From positions 20,310 to 84,309 of the forward strand of contig JBBHKE010001107.1 in NCBI GenBank assembly GCA_037447655.1: a stretch of 64,000 nucleotides of DNA, written 5' to 3'. Source of the DNA: Zygnema cylindricum. Taxonomy: Eukaryota > Streptophyta > Zygnematophyceae > Zygnematales > Zygnemataceae. The position numbers were made by a program, and so were the translations under genes. The notes below the pieces were generated by a model. It was not told the DNA's origin and searched no databases. It saw only the letters and a program-made list of their open reading frames with translations. Below, piece after piece: positions 10,773 to 23,499 of this stretch. How positions within the stretch are numbered: the first letter of the stretch is position 1; each line of letters starts with the position of its first letter.

Positions 10773-11547
10773 GGGTATGTCCCCATGTGCATAAGGGTTT
10801 TTTTCTGTCGTTTTCTTGTAAAACTTAGCGCCGTACTGCCTAAGTTGCAACCGTACGAAGGAATCGCAAATTTGTAGAGTACAATTTGCGTCATCCTCAA
10901 ATTTTAGGATGCATAAAAATTTGTCGTCTTGTGTTTTTCGACCCACTTCCACGACAAAAAACATCATCTTCAACCTTACGTTTAAAACACATGCGCGATT
11001 TGTTTTAAAACTAGGTATTTTTGATAAACAAATAGGAACATATATTCGCAAGTGCCTCAATTTTCGAAATATTTCATTCGATTTTCATGGACAAAGAAAA
11101 GTACAGAATTCGCTATGTTTTGTCTGTTTGCGATTCAATAAGACGAAGAAAAGTACACAATTGTTTGGTTTTGTTCGTTTTCGTCCAATACCTTTTTTTT
11201 TTTTGCAGGGGTCTTCAAATTCCGATGCCATTTCACGTCGACCAGATAGGAGACGCAAAGGCAAAAGGCCTCGTCTTCAACTGTGAAACGACACAGGCTG
11301 GAATGCGGCACTTGTACAATGTCACAGTAAGACATGCGACGTCACAAGCAGTTCCAAAAAATAACGTGCGACCACAGATTGTAGACGTTGACAACCGTCA
11401 TAGGTGTTATCGACGTAAACAATCGTCACAAGCGTAAGTTACGATTTCGTCCTTACACACATAGGGACACTTGAAAATCGGGTCCGGCGAATCTGCACTA
11501 AAATACAAAGTAAGTTCGCTAAGTTCCAATTACATGGGGACAAACCC
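10773..11547. mobile_element. Harbinger-like MITE, complete copy
   Basis: TAA|GGGTATGTCCCCATGTG at the left and CATGGGGACAAACCC|TAA at the right form inverted termini with a 3-bp TAA target duplication. The interior shares GTAGACGTTGACAACCGTCA with the 20.6 kb copy. No transposase is encoded. Confidence 0.75.
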
Positions 11548-11879
11548 TAAGTCCTAAATACCTTCTCACGAAACTAACAAGTACACCAAAGTACTACACA
11601 ATCGCACGTTGTACAAAAGTACGCGCGCGAACCAATCAAAACAAAGTATTACCTAAACGACATACTCTACGAGGTACTGCACGAAACAAAATACCGCCAT
11701 ACAAATATAAATCACTGGAGTATATAACAACCAAAACAAAAACAAGACCAAACTAAAAACAAAAGTAACAAGCCACGCCAAACAAAATCACACATAACTA
11801 ACAAATAAATATTACGACGCTCAACAGAATTGCGACGCCGTTTCACAATGAACCTTACAATCTCTCTCATTGTGAACCC

Positions 11880-12930
11880 CCCTCTCAAAGTGAAAACAAA
11901 CCTAACTTAGGTCTACCCTGTAAAAGTACGTCATAGACCGCCGCTTTAGCTAACATATCTCTAGCCTCCTCCAAAGTCGACACGTATGAAAATTCTATTT
12001 CTTTCGCCGCAACCAAATCCCGTACCAAGTGCCACTGGATGCGTATGTGTTTTGTCTGTTAGTGAAAGACGGGATTTTCCACAAGCGCCATCAAACTCAT
12101 GTTGTCAGTGAAAATCCGCACACAACTAATCAAAACGCCCAACTCACCGAGCATCTCTTTGATCCACACAGGCGCCTTTGCCGTGTGACATGCTTACATG
12201 TATATGGACTCCGTGGAACTTAGCGCAACTGTAGGTTGGAGCCGCGAACTCCAAGAAACTCCCGCGCTGCCCAAAATGAAAGCGTACTCTGACGTGGATT
12301 TTCCACTGTCGAAATATCCTCCCTTATCTGCGTCGCACTAACTGATACACTGCAAAGCGTCTCATTTGGACGTATAGACTAAGCCGTACTCAATAGTACG
12401 AACCAAGTAGGGAAATATTCGTTTCACTGCTTCCCAATGATTATTTTTCGGAGCATTACAATAACGAGTGACGAAAGAAACTGCTGACGCAATATCCGGA
12501 CGTGTATCTACACTTAGATATATTAAGCTTCACGGTATGGGACATATACATTCTCTTCCTCTTAGTACTTTTTGAACTGTACTTTTGGATCTAATGGCGT
12601 CGAGACAGATTTCGCGCCAATCATACCAAATCTAATCAATACCTCTCTACAGTACTGAGCTTGATTTAACTTAATTACATTCTCGCTGAACCGTATGACT
12701 TCTATCCCCAAAATGTAACGTACTTCTTCAAGATCTACTCTTTTAACTCGTTAATGACAGAGAAAGTATCACTAATCATTAGAAAGTCATCGATATACAC
12801 AGAAAAAAAAATTGGACTTTTCCCTCTCCCTTAACGTAAACTCCGTCCGTCAGAGGAGGCGGTAGCCATTAGCTTTATCCTATAGTCAAGGACTTGTGCT
12901 GAGATGTATAGGTTACGCTAACTATTTAAA
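11880..12930 (-). pseudogene. Decayed Copia fragment: RT end plus RNase H
   Basis: Read on the minus strand, 12787-12806 encodes YIDDFL, the YxDD catalytic motif of Copia reverse transcriptase. It is followed by LEEVRYILGIEV and a tail ending STPLDP. Further down (about 11960-12120) a DNMSLMALVENPVFH-like stretch and TKHIRIQWHLVRDLVA match the end of Copia RNase H, including the ADMLTKAL-like tail. Many stops and frame changes are present. The fragment lacks gag, protease and integrase. It occupies the spacer between the inverted Cys-rich gene copies, so it may have arrived after the duplication. Confidence 0.7.
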
Positions 12931-14625
12931 TATGTTCACATAGGGAATTCCATTTAACTATCAGAACGGCCTTTTAGAGCGTAGATTCCATAGTTCTTTG
13001 TATTCCGCACGAAACAAATGTTACGGACATTTATTTCGACGGCTAAAAGAAGTTTGAACAAAAGTACAACAATAAATATCTAATGCAATTCCAAAACATA
13101 ATCAACATGTATAAGAATACAAAAACTCAACATCTAACAAAACATGTAAAAAGCCAAACCAAATCTTGCACTTGGAGACAAAAAATTCAAACAAATTCCT
13201 AATGGTTGGGCAAAAATTCAATCTTCCTTCAAATTTGCATCTGTTGTTTCAAAACAGGGGCCAGAACTGACAAAAACACAAACCAATAGCAACGGATAAA
13301 GACAAAACAGATATAAAAAGAACACAAAATAAACAAATTCAGCGAATTTACAACTGCTTTTAAAATCATGCTCATTAAACCATCATTGACCTTGCATAAT
13401 ATTCCAATGTCCTAACGGAACATAAGTTCATTGGATGATCAATTACTTGATCCATTTTAGATATTAAGCGTCTAAATCTCTTCATAAATTGTTAAGATGA
13501 CGTCATTTAAGAAAATTGTTGAATATAGTTACTCATCTACAAAACACTGGACAATCTGATGGTTAATATTCGATAAAGAGAGATGTTTTGGATATCATTC
13601 ATATTATATTGTCACTTTTGCTCAAAAATCGCAGGAATCTTTCAACTTCCTATAGAATGATGGACAATTAAACGAAAAGATGAACAATGCTTATAATTTA
13701 GACCAGATGTACTAGAAACGAATACAATGACGTGAATTATTTGCTAATATCACCAAGAGAAAATTGGGAATATAAATTCAAACCAATGCTCTATTTAGGA
13801 AATTAGTGTATCTAAATGCTTATTGAAAATTAAAGCTTGTATACTCCGCCCCAAATTTACGTGAAAAAAACAAAAGGTATTGTCACATCAAATTTAACAT
13901 GGAACCAAAGATGTCTGATCCACTCTTTCTTTGGTTTGGAAGTACAACTTTCAAACCCAAATTTTTTACAGCCATTACATTATATGAAAAATTATATAGG
14001 ACTTGGGAAAGCATGCGGTGAATGTGAATGCAATGAGATTCAATGAATTAAGCTTTTTCACAAGAAAAAGAAACAAATCAAAATATCACCTAAACTGGCA
14101 GTTCACATGATTTTGATTTCCGACCATACATTTCTACACACTGTGATATATGCCAAAAAGATGACTTCAATAGAGTTTTTAGCCAGGCAACAAATAGATT
14201 CTTAAAAAAAACGAAACGACATCTATAGAACACCCACTAGAAAGGCGAACTGAGTTTTAAAAAACTAGAAACATACACCTGAAAATCTGGCAACGTGTGG
14301 CATTTCTCCCATTCTTAATGTAAAATACTTTTACAAGAAACACAGATTTTGAACAAAACTCACCTAAATCAAACGTAGTAGGACCTAAGCTTTCCAAATT
14401 TCAACATCAAACCATGTATTCAAAGCTCAGACCCCGCAATGTAATCCTTCAAAATCACACAAAAATAAAATTTCTCCATTCCCACAACTAACAGACCAGA
14501 AAATAACCTAAAGGAACTAAACAATGCCCAAAATGAACCAAACACACAGAGCTTTCTGTACGAAATCAATCATATAACTTCCTTACGAACCTCCTTGCGA
14601 ACTTTGCTTTGAAAAACACACCTCA
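12931..14625. repeat. Inverted copy of the Cys-rich gene 3' flank
   Basis: AT-rich, non-coding, and similar in patches to 8891-10620 read on the opposite strand. No independent gene was recognised. Confidence 0.5.
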
Positions 14626-15611
14626 TTAAAAACACTTGCATCTAAATTCAGTATAGATCATACCATTACTTAATGTTCCCCCACCAACAATGTATGGTTG
14701 GCATGTCCCCCCATTGCACCTCTCCGCACATCCCGTACCTCCGTCACAAATTGTGGTCATCTCATCTATGTCAGGTCCGTACGATCTAAACGGCTTCTTA
14801 TACAAATCCGTACAAGCTCCGGCACGTCCCGATGTACTACACTTACACGTGTTGCCTTCCGTTTTGCAATAACAAACCGCGTCGTCGTTTCCGGAACTAC
14901 ATTTTCCAGCGGAACACCCACATGGACCTCCCCCAGGTGCTCCTTTTTGCTTACAAGGACGTTTGGAAGAACACGCGTCGGTGCCAGAGTCCTTACAAGT
15001 CCTACTATTTTGAGCGAGAACGCGGCGGTGGTAAGCTGCCACGTGTGCGCAAGACCCGCCTTGACTCACAGCCTGATCCATGCCGCGGCCGGGAGATGAG
15101 CATATCAGTTTTTCACTCGGGAAGGTTCGCGGAACTGCGCCAGAACAGCGGAATACTAATTCCGGGAGTGTAGAGTCGGGCCGGACGACAAGAGACCACC
15201 GTCCGATGACCCTTGATGGTAAAATCTGGGACGCACGTGTCAGTGACGTTATTGGTGATAGATTGACCTTCTTCTGCGTTACCGACAAAGTTACATTTTA
15301 AGCAGAACCATTTGTTGTTGGAAGAGCATGGAGAACCTGTTCCGGCTATACATAGGGAGGGAGAGAAGGGAAGATAGCGGAGAAGCTTCCCATCCTTTGT
15401 CGAATATTCCGCCTTGTCAGTAACCGCAGTAGTCCCAACTTTTACGGATTCTGCTTGTTCCGTGGACTCCATGGTAGTTAAGGACGTCTCCTCTTCTACT
15501 GGAATTTTCATATCCAAGAGAACCTCCTCTCCTCCCCAGCGATGAGTCACGACAAAAAGTGGCGACAGCACAGATGCTTAGCATGCGCCACGTCAGCGTC
15601 AGGTGGGCCAT
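14626..15611 (-). pseudogene. Cysteine-rich protein paralogue, two frameshifts
   Basis: The minus-strand copy of the 7799-8890 gene. It starts MAHLTLTWRMLS and keeps nearly all the blocks: WGGEEVLLD, NKWFCLKCNFVG, CRPARLYTPGIS, CSSPGRGMDQA, CGCSAGKC, CYCKTEGNTCKC, CNGGTCQPY and a final CKC. Two 2-bp deletions relative to the intact copy break the frame. One lies within the hydrophobic leader (near 15555), the other after GISIPLFW (near 15130). Cys spacing is well kept on both sides of the breaks, so inactivation looks recent, or the breaks could be assembly errors. It ends CKCF then TAA TGA. Its upstream region differs from the CT tract of the intact copy. Confidence 0.75.
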
Positions 15612-16719
15612 CTCTATTGCAAAAGCTAGGGTTTAAGGGTTAGAACGGCGATCGGGAAAAGGAAGGCAGGAAAAGGGAAGTCTAGGAGCAAGTGATACTA
15701 GGAGCAGATTTTATAGCTTCGGCGAACGAAGGAGGACCGTCAGATCCTAAAAAAGGAGGACCGTAAAATTGTAGGCTCGTTTGTCTATTTGTACACTTGA
15801 AAGTGTCGGTGAATTCTGAATGGATAAGAAGATTTTGTGCACGTGAACTGCTTTTTCATTTTAGTTATTTAGTACCATAGTCGGCCGGGTGTGGGTGCGC
15901 TCCTGGTTATACTTCTCATGTACTTTCCCGCTCTTCCGGTAAGTACGACAATAAAAAATCGGACTTGGCGCTGAACTACAATCAGACACCTGGCAGGACC
16001 GAATCTTGGCTGGTCATGAAGATTCAACCGAACCCTGAATCGCACATGCATGATACCTTGTGATCGTGATCCAGAAGAATCTGAACCGTTGATGTTGTTT
16101 CGCGGCTTTTTGTGTGGATTGTCACACCTGATGTGCATAACGATTTTGTCGAAACCTTTGTCTGTTAATTCTGGTGTGCTGTATGAATGGGCTTACAGCT
16201 AATACGAAAGAGCCAAAATAAGGACTGTCCGTACTTAGATTTGAAGGTACAGTATTTGGCGTTAGTCAACGGTATTCCGTACAATCGAACTTCCGGCTGC
16301 TCAGCTTCGGACAAGCAGCTGCTTGTTGCAGTCTTCAAATTGTACGGTTTATAACGTAAAAAGTGCGGAAAATGCCGGTCACGGAACCAGGCCGTGGTTC
16401 TTGTCGTTTCATAAACTTGGATCGAAGCGAAAAATAAGCTTGTCGTTCTCGGAGCTAACGCAATGACAGTTTTTTTTGTCATTTAGTGCTTCACACGATT
16501 AAAGACCCTTATGGTACGGCACAGTCTGTACTACAAAGAATTGTTTTTTTATCAGACGACGACGCGTGTGAATTTCTAATTAGCAGAATGTACTTTATGA
16601 CGCACAAAGATGTCTCGCAAATGCACTAATGCAATACAGCATGAGTCGCTGTTAGTGTAGAAAAATTATGAATTAATTATTGAAGTTTGAGTGCGCTTTC
16701 CCGTGTCGACGCTACTCAC
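15612..16719. other. No gene recognised
   Basis: A minus-strand frame at 16165-16482 (105 codons) and several shorter ones are open, but no domain, terminal repeat or paralogue supports them. Confidence 0.35.
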
Positions 16720-16721
16720 TA

Positions 16722-16920
16722 CACCGTGAATCGTTATTAGCCTTATGTACGCTATATCGGCACCCCAAAATTTTGACATTGATACCTTAAATAGAATAAA
16801 TTACACTATTTCAGGACGTGGACCATAATCTGCCACGTCTCCTGGCACTAAATTAGAATGAATGACGTTAAATTTTTCTCTACACTAATAATTTCTATAC
16901 GCTAAAAACGATTCAAGGTG
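16722..16920. mobile_element. TA-type MITE, AGACGTGGCAGATTATGG subfamily, copy 2
   Basis: TA|CACCGTGAATCGTTATTAG at the left and CGATTCAAGGTG|TA at the right. The interior is the inverted match of 5184-5375, including CATAATCTGCCACGTCTCC. A second element begins at its right boundary. Confidence 0.7.
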
Positions 16921-16921
16921 T

Positions 16922-17777
16922 AGTGTTGGGTATCGGGTAATTTCATATCGCGATAATTTCGATTTTCGATATATCGAATATCATCGAGCAAAGTCCTCGA
17001 TATATCGTACCGAGACCAATATAAACTATCGCGATATATATCGCGATATATTGTATTATATAAATTTAATGTTTTATATAATATGTTGTTTTAGCGATAA
17101 AGACAAATTTTCTGATGCGCGACGTACGACGTGATTTTCGTTCCGTGACTTAAAGGTAACGCCGCAAAATGTAACCGACAAAAAGTACTAATACTGTAAT
17201 TCATGGTAGTAAGTAATTCATGTAGTAACTTATTTAGTACGTACTACGTACAGAGCTTCACATACGAAAATTTGAAATTCCACACTAATTTAGTCAAAGT
17301 ATGATATGAAAAAAAAATGTAGATTGTTCGTTTCAGACAGGAAGGCAGGAATACCTAACAATCTGCAATCTGCAGGCAAATTGGTAGCCATAAGTACATC
17401 ATTTTTTTTATTTTTTGAAGTGTATAAAATGTGCTTTTATTCTTTTTTTTTTTTAATTATTTTTTGAAGTCTACAAATTGTGAATTCTTATTATTATTTT
17501 TATTAATTGAAGTAGCAGTAGCTAGTACTACCTGTTGCAGTAGCACCGCCAACAGCTAGTACTACTGGCAGCAGTTGCAGCTAGTACTAGTTATAGCAGC
17601 AGCTGTACCTAGTACTAGCAGCAGTAGCGACTAGAAGGTTTTTTTTTTTTTTTATTGAAGCCTCGATATATCGGCGATATTTTGATTTTCAATATATCGA
17701 AGTGATATATCGATTATCGGGTACCTGAAATTCGATATATATCAAATATCGGCAAATGGTCCTCGATACCCAACACT
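16922..17777. mobile_element. TIR element with CGATATATCG arrays
   Basis: Ends AGTGTTGGGTATCGGGTAA and CGATACCCAACACT are inverted repeats. Both subterminal zones (16950-17060 and 17660-17760) are packed with CGATATATCG-type palindromes. The ends resemble short non-autonomous hAT elements, but no 8-bp target duplication is visible. The middle holds a T-rich tract and GCTAGTACTA-type repeats (17510-17640). Confidence 0.5.
17510..17640. repeat. Imperfect AGCTAGTACTA minisatellite
   Basis: Repeated CTAGTACTA and GCAGCAG units, palindromic at TAGTACTA, inside the preceding TIR element. Confidence 0.6.
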
Positions 17778-18259
17778 ACTATTCACTTTTGCGTGTCAAC
17801 GCCGTTGTCTTCACACCTTTTTTTCCTTCTGTACGAAATAACGAAAATATTCGTACGGAATAACACATTTTTTACATCACACTATTTGGATACCTTTTGC
17901 ATTTGAGCAATTGCCAATAATTTAACCGTATTCTTATGCTAGCATAAAAGAGAAAATAGAACCATTGATTATTTTTTAGGTTAAAAGGTCGTAATTTTGA
18001 GGCACCAATATAGTGTTGCGCTTTTAAAAAAACTCTCGTTATTTTTTTGAAGGACGGGAAAGTGGGTCGAAATGCGTTAGACGACAAATGTAGTACATTT
18101 AAAGTTTCATAGTGATGCAAAATGTATTGTGGTAGTTGCATTTTTCTAGTACGGCTGCGGATTTTTTTAGTTACGGGCTACATTTTTGAAGGAAAACGAC
18201 AGGAAAAATTTCTAAATTTATCTCGTAGAAAAGTGCCTTAAGTGTAGGAATTGGTTCAT

Positions 18260-19060
18260 TTCGTTTCATATTTTGTAAGATGATGTGTTAGCGTTTACAC
18301 ACGTGTTAACGCATTTAACTTGTTTTTTTTTTAAAGTGACGGATATAGACGTGGGTGTAATTTGTGACGGTTGTAGGCGACTACAAAACTCGCGACAATT
18401 GATGACGTTCTCAAAACAGTGACAATTGTAGGCGTCTAGTAATGACATTGTAGATGTTTAGGGTTTGTGACACTTTGACGTCACGTTCAATTATGACAGC
18501 GCCGACGTCACAAATTCTAAAAATTACCGCCATGGTTTCCTGATTGTGTTTTTTTGTCCTTTCTCATTCTACTTGCCATCAAAATATGCCTAAAGATGGA
18601 CAAAAGAAATCGTGTTTAGAGATCTTTCATTTGATACCATTATTGATGTTTTTCATTGCAATAATTGTGAGATTGACACGGTAGCGGGAGAGGGAGAGAT
18701 AGAGAGGCGCTTTCACGAACTTCGCTTTTGCGAAATAGCTTTCGTTGGTCGAGACCCCTTCATGGCCCGTGTACGGAAAAAAGCGCACGGAAAAAAGTCA
18801 TGCACAAGCTATAAACGTGTTGTGGGTTTTTTCATTTTCGTTACTCCGCGCACAAAAATGTGTCAAAAACTTCCAACGCGTGCGACATCATCTGCCTATT
18901 TGCTCACATCATGGAACTTTTTTTAAAATCACCTTGCGAGGTGATTTTGTATAGAGTTTGAAAATGAGCTGGAAGGACGCCAATGTGGGTCAAAACACTC
19001 TAGACGACAAACTGCAACGCGCTAGACGACAAACTCCAATACAAATAAAGTTTCAAAGTA
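18260..19060. repeat. Dispersed GTAGATGTTTAGGG repeat
   Basis: It shares with 1-600, 34380-34920, 35880-36230 and 45290-45700 the ordered motifs GACATTGTAGATGTTTAGGG, TGACGTCA and GATACCATTATTG, plus a reverse-type GAGACCCC block. It is part of the Harbinger-like family, but this copy lacks clear GTCCCC ends. Confidence 0.5.
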
Positions 19061-19740
19061 ACTCATAGCCTATACCCACCGGAGCATTTGTAACTTTTTG
19101 CCCTTTCCGATGATTTTCAGAAAAGTCATCGGAAAACGGGTCTTGTTCACACCAAAATTTTGGCATGTAACTCCGATTGAAGGTGTCATGTGACACGTCA
19201 CACGCTTCGACGTCATCAAACATAGGCGCGATAACAAACCTGCATTTTTTCAAATTTACTAAAACGTTCCCCTCTTCTCTTCCAACCCCCTGTTCTCCTC
19301 TGCTCCATCGCTTAAGTACATCTCTTCCTTCCCGTCAACTGTCCATTTGTCCATTTTATTTGGTCCCTCCATTCTATTTGGTCCCTCCTATCGACCAGTT
19401 CGGTTATTTTTTCTTCCTCCTTTGTCTACAATTAACTCCAATCTGGTTACAATCACTATGCATCTTTTTTTAAAAATATTTTTTAAGGTTTCAAAACTAG
19501 CAACGTTAATTCTTTTGATCTGATATTCCTTAATCCGTTTTAAGGAAATTTGGAAAAACACTTTGCGGGCTACAAGGTATATAATTCCTGGACCATAATG
19601 TGCCGTTTAACTATAAAACATGTTATCTTAAAGAAACCCTAACCCTAATTAAAATCCTAACTTAGTAGAATGAAGTTATTTAAAGATATATCTATGAATT
19701 ATATATTATTAGTATATATTGTACATTATATGATTATGTA

Positions 19741-19762
19741 TTAGTATATAATAAATATATAT

Positions 19763-19808
<46 letters not shown>
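19741..19808. repeat. AT dinucleotide microsatellite
   Basis: A nearly pure (AT)n tract within AT-rich DNA. Flanking 19060-19930 otherwise shows no gene. Confidence 0.9.
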
Positions 19809-19811
<3 letters not shown>

Positions 19812-19936
19812 TATGCATCATAGCAGATCTCCATCTAACATATATCAGACAACAGTAACATTTCAGCCTGGGAAAGCCGCATTATTATCTCTTTATGTGA
19901 GTGATTTTTTTCCAGGAATAGGCTATCAATTTGCAC

Positions 19937-20570
19937 CATAGTTCAAAAGTAGGTGAAAGTAGGCCCATACAATATGCCTATTTTACGCAAAACATACAAT
20001 ATGCCTTTAAGACCCATATTGTATTGGTCGACAAATGAAAAAAAAGGGTAATAGGGTTGAGTTGCACATCGATCGATAGAGAATTAAACGTCATGTCTAA
20101 ATTTTGAAAAACATTCGGACAAAAAATATTTTTTCTGTGAGTTTTGAGGGGTTTTTTATTTAAACCGTCAGATTTGGACGATCGGACGGTCGCTGATCAA
20201 AGTAGCGATCTTAAGAAAATCACATGAAAAGCCCATAACACATCTTACGATAGGACAATCTGTCATATTAGCGTCTGCAATTTTGATGGCCACACTAAAT
20301 AAAGCCTCAAATTGACCAACCAGGTTGCCCTTCCGATTTTTTTTTTCCGGGTTTTCTTTCCTGCGGAATGTCATCCTACGCCGTGTCAGTTCGCTAAAAA
20401 ATTTTGTCAGGTGGCGTGCGCTGTACTATGATCATACGTCAGATTCGTACGATCGTACAAGAGTGTCCACAACGCATACCCATACAATATGCCTACTCTA
20501 GGCGAGTTTAGTGCCAAGTTTTGTGCGCCTAGCAAAGGTCTGCCATAAAAACGCCTACTTTTGAACTATG
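19937..20570. mobile_element. hAT-type MITE, CATAGTTC family, copy 2
   Basis: Termini CATAGTTCAAAAGTAGG and CCTACTTTTGAACTATG with a perfect 8-bp target duplication ATTTGCAC on both sides. The internal sequence (ACGATCGGACGGTCGCTGAT and neighbours) matches the other copies. It encodes no transposase. Confidence 0.9.
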
Positions 20571-20633
20571 ATTTGCACGGTGGTAATTTCGGTTTTTTGG
20601 TACGGCTGCTGATTTTCTAGGTTTGGTTTGTTC

Positions 20634-21412
20634 TAAGGGTGCGTCTCCATGTGCGTAAGTAAGGGTTTTTTCCTGTCGTTTTCCTGTAAAACTTAGATTT
20701 GTACCGCGTAAGTTTCAACCGTACAATAAAATAGAAAAAAAGAGAAGTACATTTTGCATCATCATCGAATTTAAAATGTACTACATCTTGTCGTCTTGTG
20801 TTCTTCGACCCACTTCGACGACAAAAAACGTCATCTTCAACCTTATCTTTAAAATATAGGGCCGATGTGTTTTAAAATTAGGGATTTTCTATAAACAAAT
20901 AGGAACACGTCTTCGCACGTGTAATGTTTTGTTCAAAAAATTCAAACGATTTCAAGCGACGTGGAAGTGTACACGATTCGCTATGTTTTGTCCGTTTTTG
21001 TTTAATACGACAAAGAGAAGTACACAGTTATGCTTTGTCCGTTTTTGTTTAATACGACAAAGAGAAGTACACAGTTTGTTTTGTTTTGTCCGTTTCCATC
21101 CGGTACAGATTTTTTTTTTGCAGGGGTCTCAAGGTTCCGATGCCATTTCACGTCGAGCCGACAATAGACGCAAAGTCAAATCGCATCTTCTTCAACCGTG
21201 AAACGGCACAGGGTGGAGGGCGGTAGGTCTACAATGTCACGAAAAATCACGCGACGTCACAAGCAGTTACGAAAAATGACGTGGGTCATCACAGATTGTA
21301 GACGTTGACAGCCGTCACGGGCATTGTCGACGTATACAATCGTCACGCCCTAAGTGACAATTTCGTTTGGTACACATAGGGACACCCGAAATCCGGGTCC
21401 GCCGGATCTGCG
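20634..21412. mobile_element. Harbinger-like MITE, right end lost in gap
   Basis: Begins TAA|GGGTGCGTCTCCATGTG and follows the 10773-11547 copy through GTAGACGTTGACAGCCGTCA and ACACATAGGGACACCCGAA. That stretch is internal in the other copy. The sequence then enters the N gap before the expected terminus. Confidence 0.65.
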
Positions 21413-21422
21413 NNNNNNNNNN
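21413..21422. other. Assembly gap
   Basis: Ten N, nominal length. Confidence 0.95.
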
Positions 21423-21524
21423 TGTGGAGTCATCTATCCCCAACAATCTTCCCGCGCAGAACCCTTATTGTGCATGTCAACTCACATGATCGGAATGTAA
21501 ATAGACATGCCAGGCATGTTGATA

Positions 21525-21612
21525 GCGGCTATCAATAGCTATAGCCACAATAGCGGCTATTTTTGCTATTTATAGCCCGTAAATAGCCGCTATTATGGCT
21601 ATCGCTATATAG
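21525..21612. repeat. Clustered ATAGCCGCTAT-type palindromes
   Basis: Repeated GATAGCGGCTAT, ATAGCCGCTATT and AGCTATAGCC words in both orientations over about 90 bp, directly left of a TIR element. They resemble the subterminal repeats of a truncated transposon end. Confidence 0.55.
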
Positions 21613-21628
21613 CATGGTTATATAGCTA

Positions 21629-22580
21629 AGTGTTGTGTATCGGTAAGGATTTGCCGATAACCGATATGTACCTTTTTTCGGGTACCCGATAATCGATATA
21701 TTGGTACGATATATCGCTATCGGTATTATCGCCGATAAATGCCCGATATTTATCGTTTTTATCGGCGATAACACCGATATCGATAACTATCGGCGATAGT
21801 TGTACGGACCGTACAGATAAATGTAAGGCTAGTACACTCAACTGTACGTGTTATTCCCAAGACGCGCCCTTCTAACAACCCCTATCTACTGAGGTGTACC
21901 AATCAAATCGCACAAAAAGTACACAAAGTGTACAGTAGCCGCCATAAAAACTGTACGGTTTTGGATCCGCCGCCATGAAAACCGTACGGTTTTGGTACGG
22001 ATCCAGTAAAAACGATGTATCTTTCACATCCGACGCCATGGCTTTGCCCCATTCTTCCTTGGGATCCACTAGGGACCTGCCACGTGTCAATATGTTGGCA
22101 TTTTGGCATAAGCTGCAAAAAGAGCCATTCCGGGATGCCGGCACTCACGCTGGTCGTCCGCTCGTATTTTCTCATTCTAAGTTGTCCGTTCGATTCCGGC
22201 GGCGTGCAGAATGTTATTTTTCGTCCGTTGTACTTTTACAGTTCCATGTTCACCAGTTTGTCGATATAATTCCGTAAGTCGCCCTAAAATTCCTGTTCAG
22301 TTAACCGACCAACTTGTATGTGCTGCGCTGTTCGTAATAAATCGCAATTAAACAGAGACGGAACAGATTCGTATACGTGGCATGCCACGCTATATAAAGT
22401 AAGTAATATAATACAGTATGTTATAAAGTAATATTGTATGCATGCTATATATTTTTAAGTTATCGCCGATATGGAATTTGTTGGTCTCGGACCGATATAT
22501 CGGGACCTCTGTCCGTTCGATAACCGATAACTATCGGTATCGGTGTTATCGCGATAATTTTTTTACCGATACACAACACT
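21629..22580. mobile_element. TIR element with AGTGTTGTGTATCGGTAA ends
   Basis: An 18-bp perfect inverted repeat bounds 952 bp. Subterminal zones carry CCGATA/TATCGG words at both ends, with ACCGATAACTATCGG near the right end. Remnants of the right end occur at 53400-53495 and 56815-56910. No transposase frame and no clear target duplication, so the superfamily is uncertain (hAT-like ends). Confidence 0.65.
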
Positions 22581-22673
22581 ATTAATAACAATTCATGGTG
22601 GGGTGTACCGTCCCCGTATATCTTTTTCTCCGTCGACACTTGTCGCATAACTAATCTGACGGTCTCGATAGAA

Positions 22674-22731
22674 ATTTTGAAAGTTTGAAAGTTTGAAAGT
22701 TTAAAAGTTTGAAAGTTTGAAAATTTGAAAC
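22674..22731. repeat. 8-bp minisatellite TTTGAAAG
   Basis: About seven tandem TTTGAAAG units with one or two variants. Confidence 0.85.
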
Positions 22732-22929
22732 GTTTCCGAAAAAATTAACGGACTCGCGGACAAGGTTTCCTCCCAAACAGAAACATTTAACCGGTAAGAT
22801 TCTATTCGACGGGACCCTTATAACGTACGACACCGACACAGATTGCTCTCCTTCTCAAATTTTCAAAGGAGTAAATGGACGTTTGCGTTAGAATTCTAAA
22901 TTCTTTCTTTGTAGCGGTCACCTACAGTA

Positions 22930-23486
22930 CACCGCCAATCGCTATTAGCGTAGTGTACGCTAATTCTGTCCCGCTTTTATTATTTTTATTCTCCATTAGC
23001 GTAGTTCATTCTATTTTTTTCTTTACTCTATTTAGGGTTAAAATTTAGTACCATACAAAACGAAAGTACGTCATCTTTTAAATAGTGTGGTGTACGGTCT
23101 GAGTCAGGCCGTACAAAAACGTACCTTTTAAGTGAAAAAAAAAAAATCATTTTGTCTAGTAGCCGCAGACGCATGAGAATGTGCGGTCTAAAAAGGGGAT
23201 CAAATCAGGTTGTCAAATATCACGTTCGCACAAATTCGTCCAACAGCCACGTTTCGATTGTGTGAACGTACAATTTGTGTACGATTTGCCAGATTTTGTA
23301 CAAATAACAATATTAGTGTGAGCATGTTTGCGACCGACATTTACTTTTTCAAAGACCCAAATTAGAATTATTAAACAATTACAATGTACGTTTTTTTTCA
23401 AAATTTTCAAATTTTTAATTAGAGAAAACCACGGTAATTATTCATATACGCTAAAGAAACTTCTACGCTAATAGCGATTGGCGGTG
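22930..23486. mobile_element. TA-type MITE, CACCGCCAATCG subfamily, copy 1
   Basis: TA|CACCGCCAATCGCTATTAG and CTAATAGCGATTGGCGGTG|TA are perfect inverted ends. Copies at 53840-54386 and 57255-57812 share the interior (CACGTTCGCACA, GAGCATGTTTGCGACC). A minus-strand short frame in the middle is conserved only as sequence, not as a recognisable protein. Confidence 0.8.
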
Positions 23487-23499
23487 TACCTGTACAGTA

